This document shows positions 45,930 through 54,853 of a stretch of DNA of 64,000 nt, in pieces. The DNA is taken from NCBI RefSeq assembly GCF_035917335.1, contig NZ_CP109067.1, forward strand, positions 7,067,001 through 7,131,000. The letters are read 5' to 3'. The notes below the pieces were generated by a model that saw nothing but the letters and a program-made list of their open reading frames with translations, made no database searches and was not told the origin of the DNA. Each line of letters starts with the position of its first letter. Position 1 is the stretch's first letter. Made by a program: the position numbers and the translations under genes. Source of the DNA: Micromonospora sp. NBC_01813. GTDB lineage: Bacteria; Actinomycetota; Actinomycetes; Mycobacteriales; Micromonosporaceae.

Positions 45930-47033
45930 TCAGCCGGCGGCGAGTAGCGGCGGGTAGAAGGCGGCGAGGTCGTCGCGCAGCCCGGCGACCGTGTATCGCC
46001 GCCGGATCGCCTCCGACGCGACGCCCGCCCGCTTGGCCAGCGCCGCCGGCTCGGTCAGCCAGGTCGTGCAGGCGTCCTCGACGGCTCGGGCGTAGCCGAG
46101 CAGGTCGCCGTCGGGGACCGGTGAACAGTGCGTCGGGTCGAAGAACTCCCGCCCGGCGAGGCCGGGATAGCCGACGACGTACGCGCCGGCGGCCATCGCC
46201 TCGGCCGGCGGCATGCCGAAACCCTCCCGGTCGCTGAAGCTGAGGAAGATGGCGCAGCCGCGCATGATCTCGGCGGTCTGCTGCTCGGTGCGGCCGGCGA
46301 TCAGCGTGACGTCCCAGCCGTCCAGCACGCCCCGGGAGCGCAGGATGTGCAGGAGTTGGTCACGCTCGTCGGCCCGGCGGTGCCCGACGTAGGCGATCTG
46401 CTGTCGCCGTGGCCAGGGCCCGGGAGTGAACACCTGCGGATCCACGACGTTTCGGGTGAGGTGCACCGGGATGCCGGGGAAGGCGTACCGGAGCAGGTCC
46501 ACGTTGTCGTCGGAGACGGCCAGCAGCGCTGTCATCGCGGGCAGGTCGGCGTACGGTGCGCCCGGGCCGGTCTCGGCGTACGGGATGTGGTCGAAGGTGT
46601 CGTAGGCGCGTTGGTTGAGCACGACGATTCGTGGCCCGGCGGGGGCGGCGGCCAGTCCGGGGCCGTACCACTCGGGGACCACCAGGATGTCGCGTGGGCC
46701 GAGGACGGCGTCGGTGGCCCCGACGACCGGGGTCTGGTTGGCGAACCAGGTGCAGCGAAACGCCGGATCCTTGTGCAGTACGTGGGCCCGGACGCCCATC
46801 TCGTTGAGCAGGTCGACGTGTCGGTAGATGACGCGTACGCCGCCGCTGGGTCGGGGGTTGTCCGGGGCGAGGTAGTAGACCGCCGGCGTCGTGGCCTGGG
46901 CGGTCGTCGTCTGATAGGCGGGGATCTGCCGGCGCTGGATCTCTGCGGCGGTGAGCCGGGACCGTACGAAGCCCTTGGCCTGGCCGGCGAGACGGTTGAT
47001 CACGGGAAAGCTCCGCACGGCGAGGGGTGACAT
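45930..47033 (-). CDS. GT4-family glycosyltransferase
   Basis: This 367-residue GT-B enzyme has the C-terminal donor site with SDREGFGMPPAEAMAAGAYV, a good Glu-x7-Glu motif. The N-terminal half contains VYYLAPDNPRPSGGVRVIYR and ILVVPEWYGPG. It is alone on the minus strand between convergent and divergent partners. The sugar is unknown. The start at 47033 gives a basic amphipathic N-terminus that may bind the membrane. Confidence 0.85.
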   Translation of the reverse strand: MSPLAVRSFPVINRLAGQAKGFVRSRLTAAEIQRRQIPAYQTTTAQATTPAVYYLAPDNPRPSGGVRVIYRHVDLLNEMGVRAHVLHKDPAFRCTWFANQTPVVGATDAVLGPRDILVVPEWYGPGLAAAPAGPRIVVLNQRAYDTFDHIPYAETGPGAPYADLPAMTALLAVSDDNVDLLRYAFPGIPVHLTRNVVDPQVFTPGPWPRRQQIAYVGHRRADERDQLLHILRSRGVLDGWDVTLIAGRTEQQTAEIMRGCAIFLSFSDREGFGMPPAEAMAAGAYVVGYPGLAGREFFDPTHCSPVPDGDLLGYARAVEDACTTWLTEPAALAKRAGVASEAIRRRYTVAGLRDDLAAFYPPLLAAG

Positions 47034-47216
47034 GTACCGCAGGGATCGTACCTGGCCTGGCCAAGGCGGCTTCGACTACTGTCGGTTGCCGGACATCGAC
47101 TCGGGGAACACGTACTGTAGTGGACAAATCGGACGGTCGTCGACGTGGGGCCGCTGTTAGCATCGGTTGCTGCGCCCCGTGTTTGTCTGACTACTGACGG
47201 TTTGAGAGAGGTGTCC

Positions 47217-48632
47217 GTGTCTGTGCCCCAGGCTGCCGCTGCCGGAACCCGACGGCCCGCCCGCCGGCTGGCGCTGATCGCCCTGCTCCTGGTGATCGGT
47301 CTGCTCGTCGTCGCCGGCGCCATCCGGCTGATCGGCCAGGTGACCGGCGGGTCGGCCGCCGCACGGATCGCGCCCGGCACCGTCGCCACCGCCGGAGGCA
47401 CCGGGGTCAGCCTGCGCCCGGTCGACGGCGGCGCCGACTTCTACTCCCGGTTCTCGCCGTCGCTGCCGGCCGACCCCGGGTTCTTCCCGATCGGGGTCTG
47501 GCTGGAGAGCGTCACCGATCCGGCGGACACCGTCAAGGACAAGGAGATCGGGCTCAACACGTACCTCGAAATGACCGGCACCACCAACCTCGACCTGGTC
47601 CGCGCCGCCGGGATGTACACGATCACCAGCCCGATCGGCGAACACGGCGAGGAGACCGGTGGCTGGCTGATCTCCGACGAAGCGGACATGTGGGCCGGGC
47701 CCGGCGACGACCCGTGGACCGGCAACTTCCCCGGCCAGGGTGACATCTGCCAGCCGGCGGACGGCCAGTGCGGGTACACCGTGCAGCAGGACATCCTGCA
47801 GCGGCTGCCGGACGACCAGCGGCTGCGGATGGCCAACTACGGCAAGGGCATCGCCTTCTGGCAGAGCGACGAGCAGGCGGCCCGGTTCGTCAACGAGTTC
47901 GCCGACGTGGTCTCGGTCGACACCTACTGGTTCACCGACCGCGGCATCTGCGGACACAGCGAAGGTGGCCGGTTCTTCGACCCGGACCAGCTGACCATGG
48001 TGGACGGCGCCGAACGGCTCCCCGCCGAGCTCTGCCACCGGGCGGCGAACTACGGCCGCACCATCGACCGGGTGCGGGCCCTGGTCTCGCCGGCCGGCAG
48101 CAAACCGGTCTGGAGCTTCGTCGAGGTCGGCCGGCCGTTCAACGAGGAGCAGTACCCGACGATCAAACCGGAGGAGGTCGTCGCGGCGGTCTGGAGCAGC
48201 CTGATCCACGGTGCCCGCGGCATCGTCTACTTCAACCACAGCTTCAGCGGCCCGTGCCTGACCCAGCACGCGCTACGGGAACCCTGCTACGCCCCGGTCC
48301 GGGCCGCCGTCGCGGACGTCAACGAACGGATCACCCGGCTCGCCCCGGTGCTCAACGCGCCGTACGCCGACGGAGTCGCCACCGTCTCCGCCGGGGTGGA
48401 CCTCAGCGCCAAGTGGCACGACGGGCACTTCTACCTGATCGCCGGATCCGCCGGCGGCAGCGTCGCCGAGGCGACGTTCGCCGTGCCGTGCGTCGGCGAC
48501 GCCCGGATCACCGTGCTCGACGAGGAACGCACCCTGTCGGCCGACGGCGGGACCTTCACCGACTCGTTCATCGACGGCAACGCCGTGCACGTCTACCGGA
48601 TCGACGGCGGGTCCAGCTGCGGCGCCTACTGA
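47217..48632 (+). CDS. Membrane-anchored putative glycoside hydrolase, paralogue of the 31877 gene product
   Basis: This 471-residue protein has an N-terminal anchor (LALIALLLVIGLLVVAGAI) and then the same domain as the second half of the protein at 31877-33934. Shared blocks include FFPIGVWLES, WLISDEADMWAGPG, YWFTDRGIC, WSFVEVGRPF and ARGIVYFNHSFSGPC. It lacks DUF4082 and the Ser/Pro linker. The domain probably folds as a TIM barrel acting on a glycan outside the cell. GAGAGAGG lies 5 bases before the GTG at 47217; GTG codons at 47211 and 47223 are alternatives. Its 3' end overlaps the convergent next gene by 7 bases. Confidence 0.8.
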   Translation: MSVPQAAAAGTRRPARRLALIALLLVIGLLVVAGAIRLIGQVTGGSAAARIAPGTVATAGGTGVSLRPVDGGADFYSRFSPSLPADPGFFPIGVWLESVTDPADTVKDKEIGLNTYLEMTGTTNLDLVRAAGMYTITSPIGEHGEETGGWLISDEADMWAGPGDDPWTGNFPGQGDICQPADGQCGYTVQQDILQRLPDDQRLRMANYGKGIAFWQSDEQAARFVNEFADVVSVDTYWFTDRGICGHSEGGRFFDPDQLTMVDGAERLPAELCHRAANYGRTIDRVRALVSPAGSKPVWSFVEVGRPFNEEQYPTIKPEEVVAAVWSSLIHGARGIVYFNHSFSGPCLTQHALREPCYAPVRAAVADVNERITRLAPVLNAPYADGVATVSAGVDLSAKWHDGHFYLIAGSAGGSVAEATFAVPCVGDARITVLDEERTLSADGGTFTDSFIDGNAVHVYRIDGGSSCGAY

Positions 48633-49501
48633 CCGGACTCGGCCAGTGCCGCCAGCGCCGCCCGGCGCACCGGGAACGGAGTCCGTGACTTCGCCGAGAC
48701 CATCACCGCGACGTCGTCGCCCCGCAGCCCACCGAGGAAACGGGTGATCGACGCCTCGTCGAGTGGTGTCTCGTCCCAGTAGGCGTGGCAGCGGCTGTCC
48801 GTGGCGGTGAAGGCCTGCGCGGCGGGACCACCGAGCACCTCGTCGACGAAGACGCCGTACAGCGTCCACTCGGAGAAGTGCAGCTGCGACCCGACAGCGT
48901 CCACCCACCGCTGGCCGGTGACCGACTCGATCCGTTGCAGCAGGGCCCGGACGACGGCCGGATCCCAGGCCAACAGCGACGAGACGTAGTCGGTGTACGG
49001 CGGGGGCGCCGCCGGCACGCCGAGCAACGTACGGGCCACCTCGTGCCACCGGACGTGTCGGGGCAGCCGCTGGTCGATCTCGGCGGGCTGGCGGTAGAAA
49101 CGCACCACGCCGTCGCGGCGGAACGTCGCCGCGGAGAACGGCCGGACGAACTCGATGTCCGAGTCGACCAGGACCACCACGTCTGCCGGGATCCGCGCGG
49201 TCGCCGCCAGCTTGATCACCTGCTGGAGAATCCACCCCCGCAGCGGCGGAAACGGCCGTCGCAGGTTCACCGAGTACTTCGTGCCCGGCAGCGGGCGCAC
49301 CGATCGGGGCAGGAACTCGGCCTCGTCGTGCAGCACCGTCCGTTCCCCACGCAGCTCGCCGAAGCGGGGCAGGTCAGCCCGGGGCACGATGATGTGATGG
49401 CGTACCGAAGCGGGGGAGTACGCCAGGACGGAGCGGTGCAGCGCCGCGCACAATTCGAAGTCCGGGCCGAAGCTCGGGGTGACCACGGCAAGCTCAGTCA
49501 A
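48626..49501 (-). CDS. DUF6492-like glycosyltransferase-type protein
   Basis: This 291-residue protein has LAVVTPSFGPDFELCAALHR at the start and VVVLVDSDIEFVRPF in the middle, a DxD-type metal site in a GT-A-like fold. I assign it to the DUF6492 type with moderate certainty. The TTG start at 49501 has GGAGGG about 5 bases upstream on the minus strand. It is the last gene of the minus-strand amino-sugar operon, 60 bases after the TolB-like gene. Confidence 0.7.
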   Translation of the reverse strand: MTELAVVTPSFGPDFELCAALHRSVLAYSPASVRHHIIVPRADLPRFGELRGERTVLHDEAEFLPRSVRPLPGTKYSVNLRRPFPPLRGWILQQVIKLAATARIPADVVVLVDSDIEFVRPFSAATFRRDGVVRFYRQPAEIDQRLPRHVRWHEVARTLLGVPAAPPPYTDYVSSLLAWDPAVVRALLQRIESVTGQRWVDAVGSQLHFSEWTLYGVFVDEVLGGPAAQAFTATDSRCHAYWDETPLDEASITRFLGGLRGDDVAVMVSAKSRTPFPVRRAALAALAESGQ

Positions 49502-49561
49502 GGTGCCCTCCAGGGCGGGAACGTCGACACGGAATCGGAACAGGGCAGCCGGCCAGCGGCA

Positions 49562-50581
49562 TCATCGGACCACCACGGGTGACCAGGCGTCGTGCACCAG
49601 AACCTGCGGTGCGCCGGAGCCGTCCGCCGGCACCCGCCACACGTCGCTGGTCGCCGCCCCGTTGTCGGCGATGCGGGGCAGCCCGTAGACGACCTGACCG
49701 TCGTCGAGCCACTCGACCTGGTCGTCGACGCTGCGGGTCTCGGCCAGCAGCGTCTCGGTGCCGGTCGCCAGGTCGTACACGGCGAGCCGCCACCGCCCGG
49801 GCGGCAGGTCGCCACGTTTCTTGAACACCACCCGGGTCCGGTCCGGCGACAGCGACGGGCACTCGGCGTCTTCGCGCAGCGCGTCGACCCGGCCGGCAGC
49901 GATGCTCCCTTCGACCAGCCAGGTCCGGCCACCGGAGGCGGCGGTGGCGTAGAACCGGTCGTCGTCGGCGAAGGTCACCCCCCACAGGTTCTTGTCGATC
50001 GCGGTGACCAGCCGGCCGTCGACGTAGAAGGGGAACTCCTCGATGTCGCCGATCACCTCGCCGCCGGTCCGGCTGATCACCGTACGGGTGGAGAACTCAC
50101 CCGGATTGGCGTAGGAGTCGCCGGAGACGAACGAGGTGGTGGCGGCGAGTGTCCCGTCGCGCGACAGTCGGGCCCGCGACGGGATCCCGGTCAACGGCAG
50201 GTCCAGCTTCGGGGCGAACCCGGCGTCCAGCAGTTGTGCCCGGTAGACGGTGAGCAGGCCGCGCTCGGCGGACAGACAGATGGTTTGCGCCCGGGTCGCG
50301 TACACCCGCTCACAGGACGCGTCGGTCAGCACCCGGGGCCCGTCCGGATCGGACAGCGGCGTCATCGCCACCTTGCCGTAGCCGGTGCCGAGCGCGGTGG
50401 AGCGGAACATCAGATGCGGCGCGGCGCGGACCGCCGCCGGGTCGTCGCGCACCGGCACCGGGCTCGCGGCGGCCTGCACCTGGGCCTGCGACTGGCGTAC
50501 CTGCCACACATAGCCGCCGGCACCGAACGCCGACAACAATACGACGGCGACCAGGACGATCAGCCGGGCCCGTAGTCCCAT
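49562..50581 (-). CDS. Membrane-anchored TolB-like beta-propeller protein
   Basis: This 339-residue protein has an N-terminal membrane anchor (LIVLVAVVLLSAFGAGGYVW) without a lipobox cysteine. The rest has repeated beta-blade patterns such as RLSRDGTLAATTSFVSGD, SLSPDRTRVVFKKRGDLP and WRLAVYDLATGTETLL, as in TolB or WD40-like propellers. Function is unknown; it may sense or scaffold the exported polymer. Its ATG overlaps the MFS stop by one base (TGATG), so it is coupled to that gene. Confidence 0.75.
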   Translation of the reverse strand: MGLRARLIVLVAVVLLSAFGAGGYVWQVRQSQAQVQAAASPVPVRDDPAAVRAAPHLMFRSTALGTGYGKVAMTPLSDPDGPRVLTDASCERVYATRAQTICLSAERGLLTVYRAQLLDAGFAPKLDLPLTGIPSRARLSRDGTLAATTSFVSGDSYANPGEFSTRTVISRTGGEVIGDIEEFPFYVDGRLVTAIDKNLWGVTFADDDRFYATAASGGRTWLVEGSIAAGRVDALREDAECPSLSPDRTRVVFKKRGDLPPGRWRLAVYDLATGTETLLAETRSVDDQVEWLDDGQVVYGLPRIADNGAATSDVWRVPADGSGAPQVLVHDAWSPVVVR

Positions 50582-51867
50582 CAGGACTCACCGTCCGCGC
50601 GGCCGTCCGGCGTGGCGGCGGCCGGAACGTCCACGGCCGGTTCGGCGTCCACCCGGCGCAGCAGCCACCAGGCGATCGGGATGCCGGCGGTCAACGCGCC
50701 GGCGAAGACCAGCACCGCCGTCGCCGACCCGGCGACACTCCACAGCAGACCGAAGGCGACCGACGACACGAACCTGGACAGCACCACCATCGTCTGCGCG
50801 GCGGCGATGCCGCTGCCCCGGGCACCCGCCGGCACCAGCTTGGCGACCAGCGCGGGCAGCACCCCGTCGGTCGCGGCGTAGAAGACACCGAGCAGCAACA
50901 GCACCGAGACGGTCAGCCCGAGGCCGCCGCCGGGCGCGGCGGCCAGCAGGTAGCAGGCGAGCAGCGCGCCGTGCCCGGCCACCATCACCCTGGCCCGGCC
51001 CACCCGGTCGGCCAACCGGCCCATCGGCACCGCCAGCAGCAGGTACGCCACGTTGGTGCCGACGAACAGCAGTGGAAAGTACAGCGCGGCGAAGTCGTCG
51101 CGGTCCTGCAACGTCAGGTAGAGGAACCCGTCGCCGACGGTCACCAGACCGAGCAGGCCGGCGGCGAGCAGCGGCCGGCGCAGCCGGGCCCCGGTCACCT
51201 CGGCGACCATCCGCCGTACGCCGAGCCGGGCCGCACCGACCGCCGTCGGCAGGTTCGGCACGAACAGCACCAGCACCGCCACGCCGACCAGCGCGAACGC
51301 GAAGGACACCAGGAAGACCGAGTCGTAACTGCCCGGGACCGCGGCCAACAGGGCGAACGCGACCAGCGGGCCGAGCGCGGCACCGAAGGTGTCCAGCGCC
51401 CGGTGCACCCCGAACGCCCGGCCCAGCATCGCCGGATCCGACGACGCGGCGATCAACGCGTCCCGGGGGGCGGTCCGCAGCCCTTTACCGAGCCGGTCGG
51501 TGGTGATCACCGCCGTGATCGCGGCGAAGCCCTGGGCCGGCAGCATCGCGATCCGGCTCAGCGCCGACGCACCGTAGCCGACCACCGCCACCCACTTGGG
51601 CCGCCCGCCCCGGTCCCCGGCGTACCCGCCGGCGATCCGGACCAGGGCGCTGACCCCCTGGTAGATGCCGTCGAGGAAGCCGTACGCCACCGGGCTGAGC
51701 CCGACCACCGCCGTCAGGTACAGCGGCAGCACCGAGGCGACCATCTCCGAGGAGACGTCGGTGAGCAGGCTGACCGTGCCGAGCAGCAGCACGGTGCTGG
51801 AGACCCGGCGGCCGACCGTCCGACCCGGGGTGTCCGAGCCGGGCCGGTCGCGCAGGGTGACGTACAC
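50581..51867 (-). CDS. MFS transporter
   Basis: This 428-residue protein has twelve hydrophobic segments. The MFS signature after helix 2 reads GGYAGDRGGRPKW and the repeat in the second half reads MGRLADRVGRARV. A TDVSSEMVASVLPLYLTAVV segment near the start is common in a group of MFS proteins annotated as sugar or drug transporters. It lies 12 bases downstream of a DegT aminotransferase gene in the sugar operon. The substrate is unknown, and a role with the locus product is inference. The start is a GTG. Confidence 0.87.
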   Translation of the reverse strand: MYVTLRDRPGSDTPGRTVGRRVSSTVLLLGTVSLLTDVSSEMVASVLPLYLTAVVGLSPVAYGFLDGIYQGVSALVRIAGGYAGDRGGRPKWVAVVGYGASALSRIAMLPAQGFAAITAVITTDRLGKGLRTAPRDALIAASSDPAMLGRAFGVHRALDTFGAALGPLVAFALLAAVPGSYDSVFLVSFAFALVGVAVLVLFVPNLPTAVGAARLGVRRMVAEVTGARLRRPLLAAGLLGLVTVGDGFLYLTLQDRDDFAALYFPLLFVGTNVAYLLLAVPMGRLADRVGRARVMVAGHGALLACYLLAAAPGGGLGLTVSVLLLLGVFYAATDGVLPALVAKLVPAGARGSGIAAAQTMVVLSRFVSSVAFGLLWSVAGSATAVLVFAGALTAGIPIAWWLLRRVDAEPAVDVPAAATPDGRADGES

Positions 51868-51879
51868 CGGTCGACCCGC

Positions 51880-52995
51880 TCAGCCCGCCAGCGCGGCGGC
51901 CAGCGCTTCGACGACCCGGTCCTGCCGCGCGGCGGTCAGCTGCGGGTAGATCGGCAGCGACAGCAACTCCGGCGCGGTCGACTCGGCGTGCGGGAACGCT
52001 CCGGCCGGGTAGCCGAGATCGGCGAAGGCGGGGGTCAGGTGCACCGGCACCGGGTAGTGGATCGCAGCACCGACGCCGGCCGCGTTCAACGAGGCCAGCA
52101 CCGCGTCGCGGCGCACGGCCCCGCCCGGCACCCGTACGCAGTAGATGTGCCACACGTGTTCGTTGCCGGCCAGCGTCACCGGGCGGACCACGTCCAGCCC
52201 GGCCAGCAGCTCGTCGTAGCGGGCGGCGATCGCCCGGCGCCGGGCGTTCCAGTCGGCCAGCCGGGCCAGTTTGGCGCGCAGCACCACCGCCTGCAGCCCG
52301 TCGAGCCGGCTGTTCATCCCGACCACCTCGTGCACGTACTTGCGGACGCTGCCGTGTGCCGACATCCGCCGGATGTCGGCGGCCAGCTGCCCGTCGGCGG
52401 TGACCACCGCACCGGCGTCGCCGTACGCGCCGAGGTTCTTGCCCGGGTAGAAGCTGGTCGCGGCGATTCCGTCGGCCCCGGCCCCGGCACCGTGCCGGGT
52501 GGCACCCTGGCACTGCGCGGCGTCCTCGACGATCGCGATCTCCCGCCCGGCCAACCCGGCGCGCAGCAGCGGCACATCGGCGAGCTGGCCGTAGAGGTGC
52601 ACCGGGGCGATCGCCCGGGTGGCCGGGGTGATCGCGGCCAGCGCCGCTTCCACGTCGATCAGGTACGTCGCCGGGTCGCAGTCGACCAGCACCACCCGGG
52701 CGCCGGCCCGGGCGACCGCCTCGGCGGTGGCGATGAACGTGTTGGCCGGCAGGATCACCTCGCTGCCCGGGCCCACTCCTACCGCCCGCATGGCCAGCTC
52801 CAGCGCGTCGGTGCCGTTGGCCACCCCGACGCAGTGCGGCACCCCGCTGAACGCGGCGTACTCGGCCTCGAAGGCGGCCACCTCGGCCCCGCCGATGAAC
52901 GCCGTGTCGGCGATGACCCGCTTGAATCCGGCGTCGACCTCCTCGGCCACCTCGGCGTGGGCGGCGGCCAGGTCGACCAGGGGGATGCTGCTCAC
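51880..52995 (-). CDS. DegT/DnrJ/EryC1 sugar aminotransferase (3-amino-sugar type)
   Basis: This 371-residue PLP enzyme aminates a keto-sugar nucleotide. The PLP lysine is in SFYPGKNLGAYGDAGAV, a form typical of C3-aminotransferases such as FdtB, QdtB and WbpE relatives. EDAAQCQGA and HLYGQLADV are also typical. The GTG start at 52995 overlaps the acetyltransferase stop as GTGA. Together with the adjacent acetyltransferase it probably makes an N-acetylated amino sugar. The exact position on the sugar is inferred from motif similarity. Confidence 0.9.
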   Translation of the reverse strand: MSSIPLVDLAAAHAEVAEEVDAGFKRVIADTAFIGGAEVAAFEAEYAAFSGVPHCVGVANGTDALELAMRAVGVGPGSEVILPANTFIATAEAVARAGARVVLVDCDPATYLIDVEAALAAITPATRAIAPVHLYGQLADVPLLRAGLAGREIAIVEDAAQCQGATRHGAGAGADGIAATSFYPGKNLGAYGDAGAVVTADGQLAADIRRMSAHGSVRKYVHEVVGMNSRLDGLQAVVLRAKLARLADWNARRRAIAARYDELLAGLDVVRPVTLAGNEHVWHIYCVRVPGGAVRRDAVLASLNAAGVGAAIHYPVPVHLTPAFADLGYPAGAFPHAESTAPELLSLPIYPQLTAARQDRVVEALAAALAG

Positions 52996-53711
52996 GCGTG
53001 ACTCCTCAACTGCGACTCGATGTGCGCTTCGACGGTGGGTTCCACCTGCGGTTCGACCGGGTGATCGACCGGGCGCAGGAAACGGGCCGGACTGCCGACC
53101 CACACCTGCCCGGCGGGCACGTCCCGCAGCACCACCGAGCCCATGCCCAGCTGCGACCAGGCACCGACGGTGACGCCCTCGCGTAGCAGCGTGCCGGCCC
53201 CGACGTAGACGCCTTCGCCGATCACCACCCCGCCGCCGAGACGCACCCCGGAGGCGATGGTGGCGTACGGTTCGACGACGTCGTCGTGGGTCAGCACCAC
53301 CTGCGGCATGACCGCGACGTGCGCGCCGACGGCCACCTCGGCGGTCAGATCCACCCCGGCCAGCAGGACGCTGCCCGGCCCGACGGTGCAGCCGGCGCCG
53401 ACCCGGGCCGCCGGGTGCACGATGGTGGCGTACCGCTGCGGTGGCAGGGCGAACCGGCGGACCAGCCGCTGCCGGGACCGGTAGTTGTGCGGATTGCCGA
53501 CGCAGACCACCACGGCCGCGTCGGGCAGCCGGTCGATCAGGTCGGTGCCGCCGAGCACCGGTACGCCGACCCGCCGGGTGCCGTGCAGCGTCGGGTCGTC
53601 GTCGAGGAAGCCGAGCAGCCGCCAGGTCGGGGCGGCCGCGTTGACCGCGACGATCGCCGCGGCGGTCTCCCGGGCGAAGCCGCCGGCGCCGACGATCAGC
53701 AGGTCCCTCAT
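52992..53711 (-). CDS. PglD/NeuD-like sugar O/N-acetyltransferase
   Basis: This 239-residue protein has an N-terminal Rossmann-like UDP-sugar domain (LLIVGAGGFARETAAAIVAV) and a C-terminal left-handed beta-helix of hexapeptide repeats (VGAGCTVGPGSVLLAGV, VVIGEGVYVGAGTLLREGV). The likely catalytic base is the histidine in VVLTHDDVV. It uses acetyl-CoA to acetylate an amino sugar, as PglD does at C4. It is coupled by 4-base overlaps to the aminotransferase genes on both sides. Confidence 0.9.
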   Translation of the reverse strand: MRDLLIVGAGGFARETAAAIVAVNAAAPTWRLLGFLDDDPTLHGTRRVGVPVLGGTDLIDRLPDAAVVVCVGNPHNYRSRQRLVRRFALPPQRYATIVHPAARVGAGCTVGPGSVLLAGVDLTAEVAVGAHVAVMPQVVLTHDDVVEPYATIASGVRLGGGVVIGEGVYVGAGTLLREGVTVGAWSQLGMGSVVLRDVPAGQVWVGSPARFLRPVDHPVEPQVEPTVEAHIESQLRSHA

Positions 53712-54853
53712 CGGCTGGCCAGTTTGCGCAGCACCGCGACGATGTGGTCCTGGTCGTCCTCGGTGATCAGGTGGTGCAGCGGCAGGATCAACGAGTCCCG
53801 GGTCAGCCGCTCGGTCACCGGCAGCGGGGCCGGGGTGGCGTGGGCGTACGCCGGCTCCAGATGGGCGGCCATGATGCCGCGCCGCGCCGACACCCCGGCG
53901 GCGGCCAACTCGGTCAGCACCTCGTCGCGACCGACGCCGTACGCCGGGTCGATGCGCACCCAGAACGACTGGAAGTTGGTCTCGCCGTACGCCGGGTCGA
54001 CCACCGGGACCAGCCCGTCGATCCCGGCGAGCAGCTGGTGGTAGCGGGCGGCGAGCGCCCGGCGGCCGGCGACCAGACCAGGCAGCCGGCCCACCTGGAC
54101 CAGGCCGACCGCCGCCTGGATGTCGGTCATCCGGTAGTTGAAGGCGGTCTCCAGGTACGCCTCCAGCACCGGCTGGGCGCTGGCGTGCCGATCGGCGGCG
54201 GAGACGTTCATGCCGTGTTCGCGCAGCCGGCGCAGCCGGACCGCCCCGTCGGCGTCGTCCAGGGTCAGCATGCCGCCCTCGCCGGTGGTGATCACCTTGC
54301 GCGGGTGGAACGACCAGGCGGAGACCGTCGCCCCGGCGCCGACCGGTCGCCCGTACGCGCGGGAGCCGGCGGCGCAGGCCGCGTCCTCGATCAGCGGTAC
54401 GCCCCAGCCGGCGGCCGCCGAACGCAACGCGGCCGTGTCGAACGGCATGCCACCCTGGTGGACCGCGATCACCGCCCGGGTACGCGGCGTGCGTACCGCC
54501 TCGATCGTCTCGACGGTCAGGTTGCCGGTGTCCAGGTCGACGTCGGCGAAGACCGGTTCGGCACCGGCGTGGCGGACCGCGTTCGCGGTGGCGATGAACG
54601 ACAGCGACGGTACGACGACCTCGTCACCGGGGCCGACGCCGTGCAGCACCAGCGCCAGGTGCAGGGCGGTGGTGCAGGAGCTGACCGCCACCCCGTGGTC
54701 GGCGCCGACGGCCGCGGCGAACTCGCGCTCGAACTGGGCCACCCGGGGGCCCTGGGCCACCCAGCCGGAACGGATCGCCGCCGCGGCGGCCTGCTCCTCC
54801 TCCTCGCCGAGCATCGGCAGCATGACCTGGATACGGCGGGTGGTCTCGCTCAT
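53708..54853 (-). CDS. DegT/DnrJ/EryC1 sugar aminotransferase (second copy)
   Basis: This 381-residue PLP enzyme has the lysine in SFHPRKVITTGEGGMLT, a different subgroup from the 51880 enzyme and closer to PglE/ArnB-type 4-aminotransferases. AVSSCTTALHLAL, PLIEDAACAAG and FNYRMTDIQAAVG confirm the family. Having two aminotransferases in one operon suggests two amination steps on one sugar or two amino sugars. The ATG at 54853 overlaps the SDR stop as ATGA. Confidence 0.9.
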   Translation of the reverse strand: MSETTRRIQVMLPMLGEEEEQAAAAAIRSGWVAQGPRVAQFEREFAAAVGADHGVAVSSCTTALHLALVLHGVGPGDEVVVPSLSFIATANAVRHAGAEPVFADVDLDTGNLTVETIEAVRTPRTRAVIAVHQGGMPFDTAALRSAAAGWGVPLIEDAACAAGSRAYGRPVGAGATVSAWSFHPRKVITTGEGGMLTLDDADGAVRLRRLREHGMNVSAADRHASAQPVLEAYLETAFNYRMTDIQAAVGLVQVGRLPGLVAGRRALAARYHQLLAGIDGLVPVVDPAYGETNFQSFWVRIDPAYGVGRDEVLTELAAAGVSARRGIMAAHLEPAYAHATPAPLPVTERLTRDSLILPLHHLITEDDQDHIVAVLRKLASR

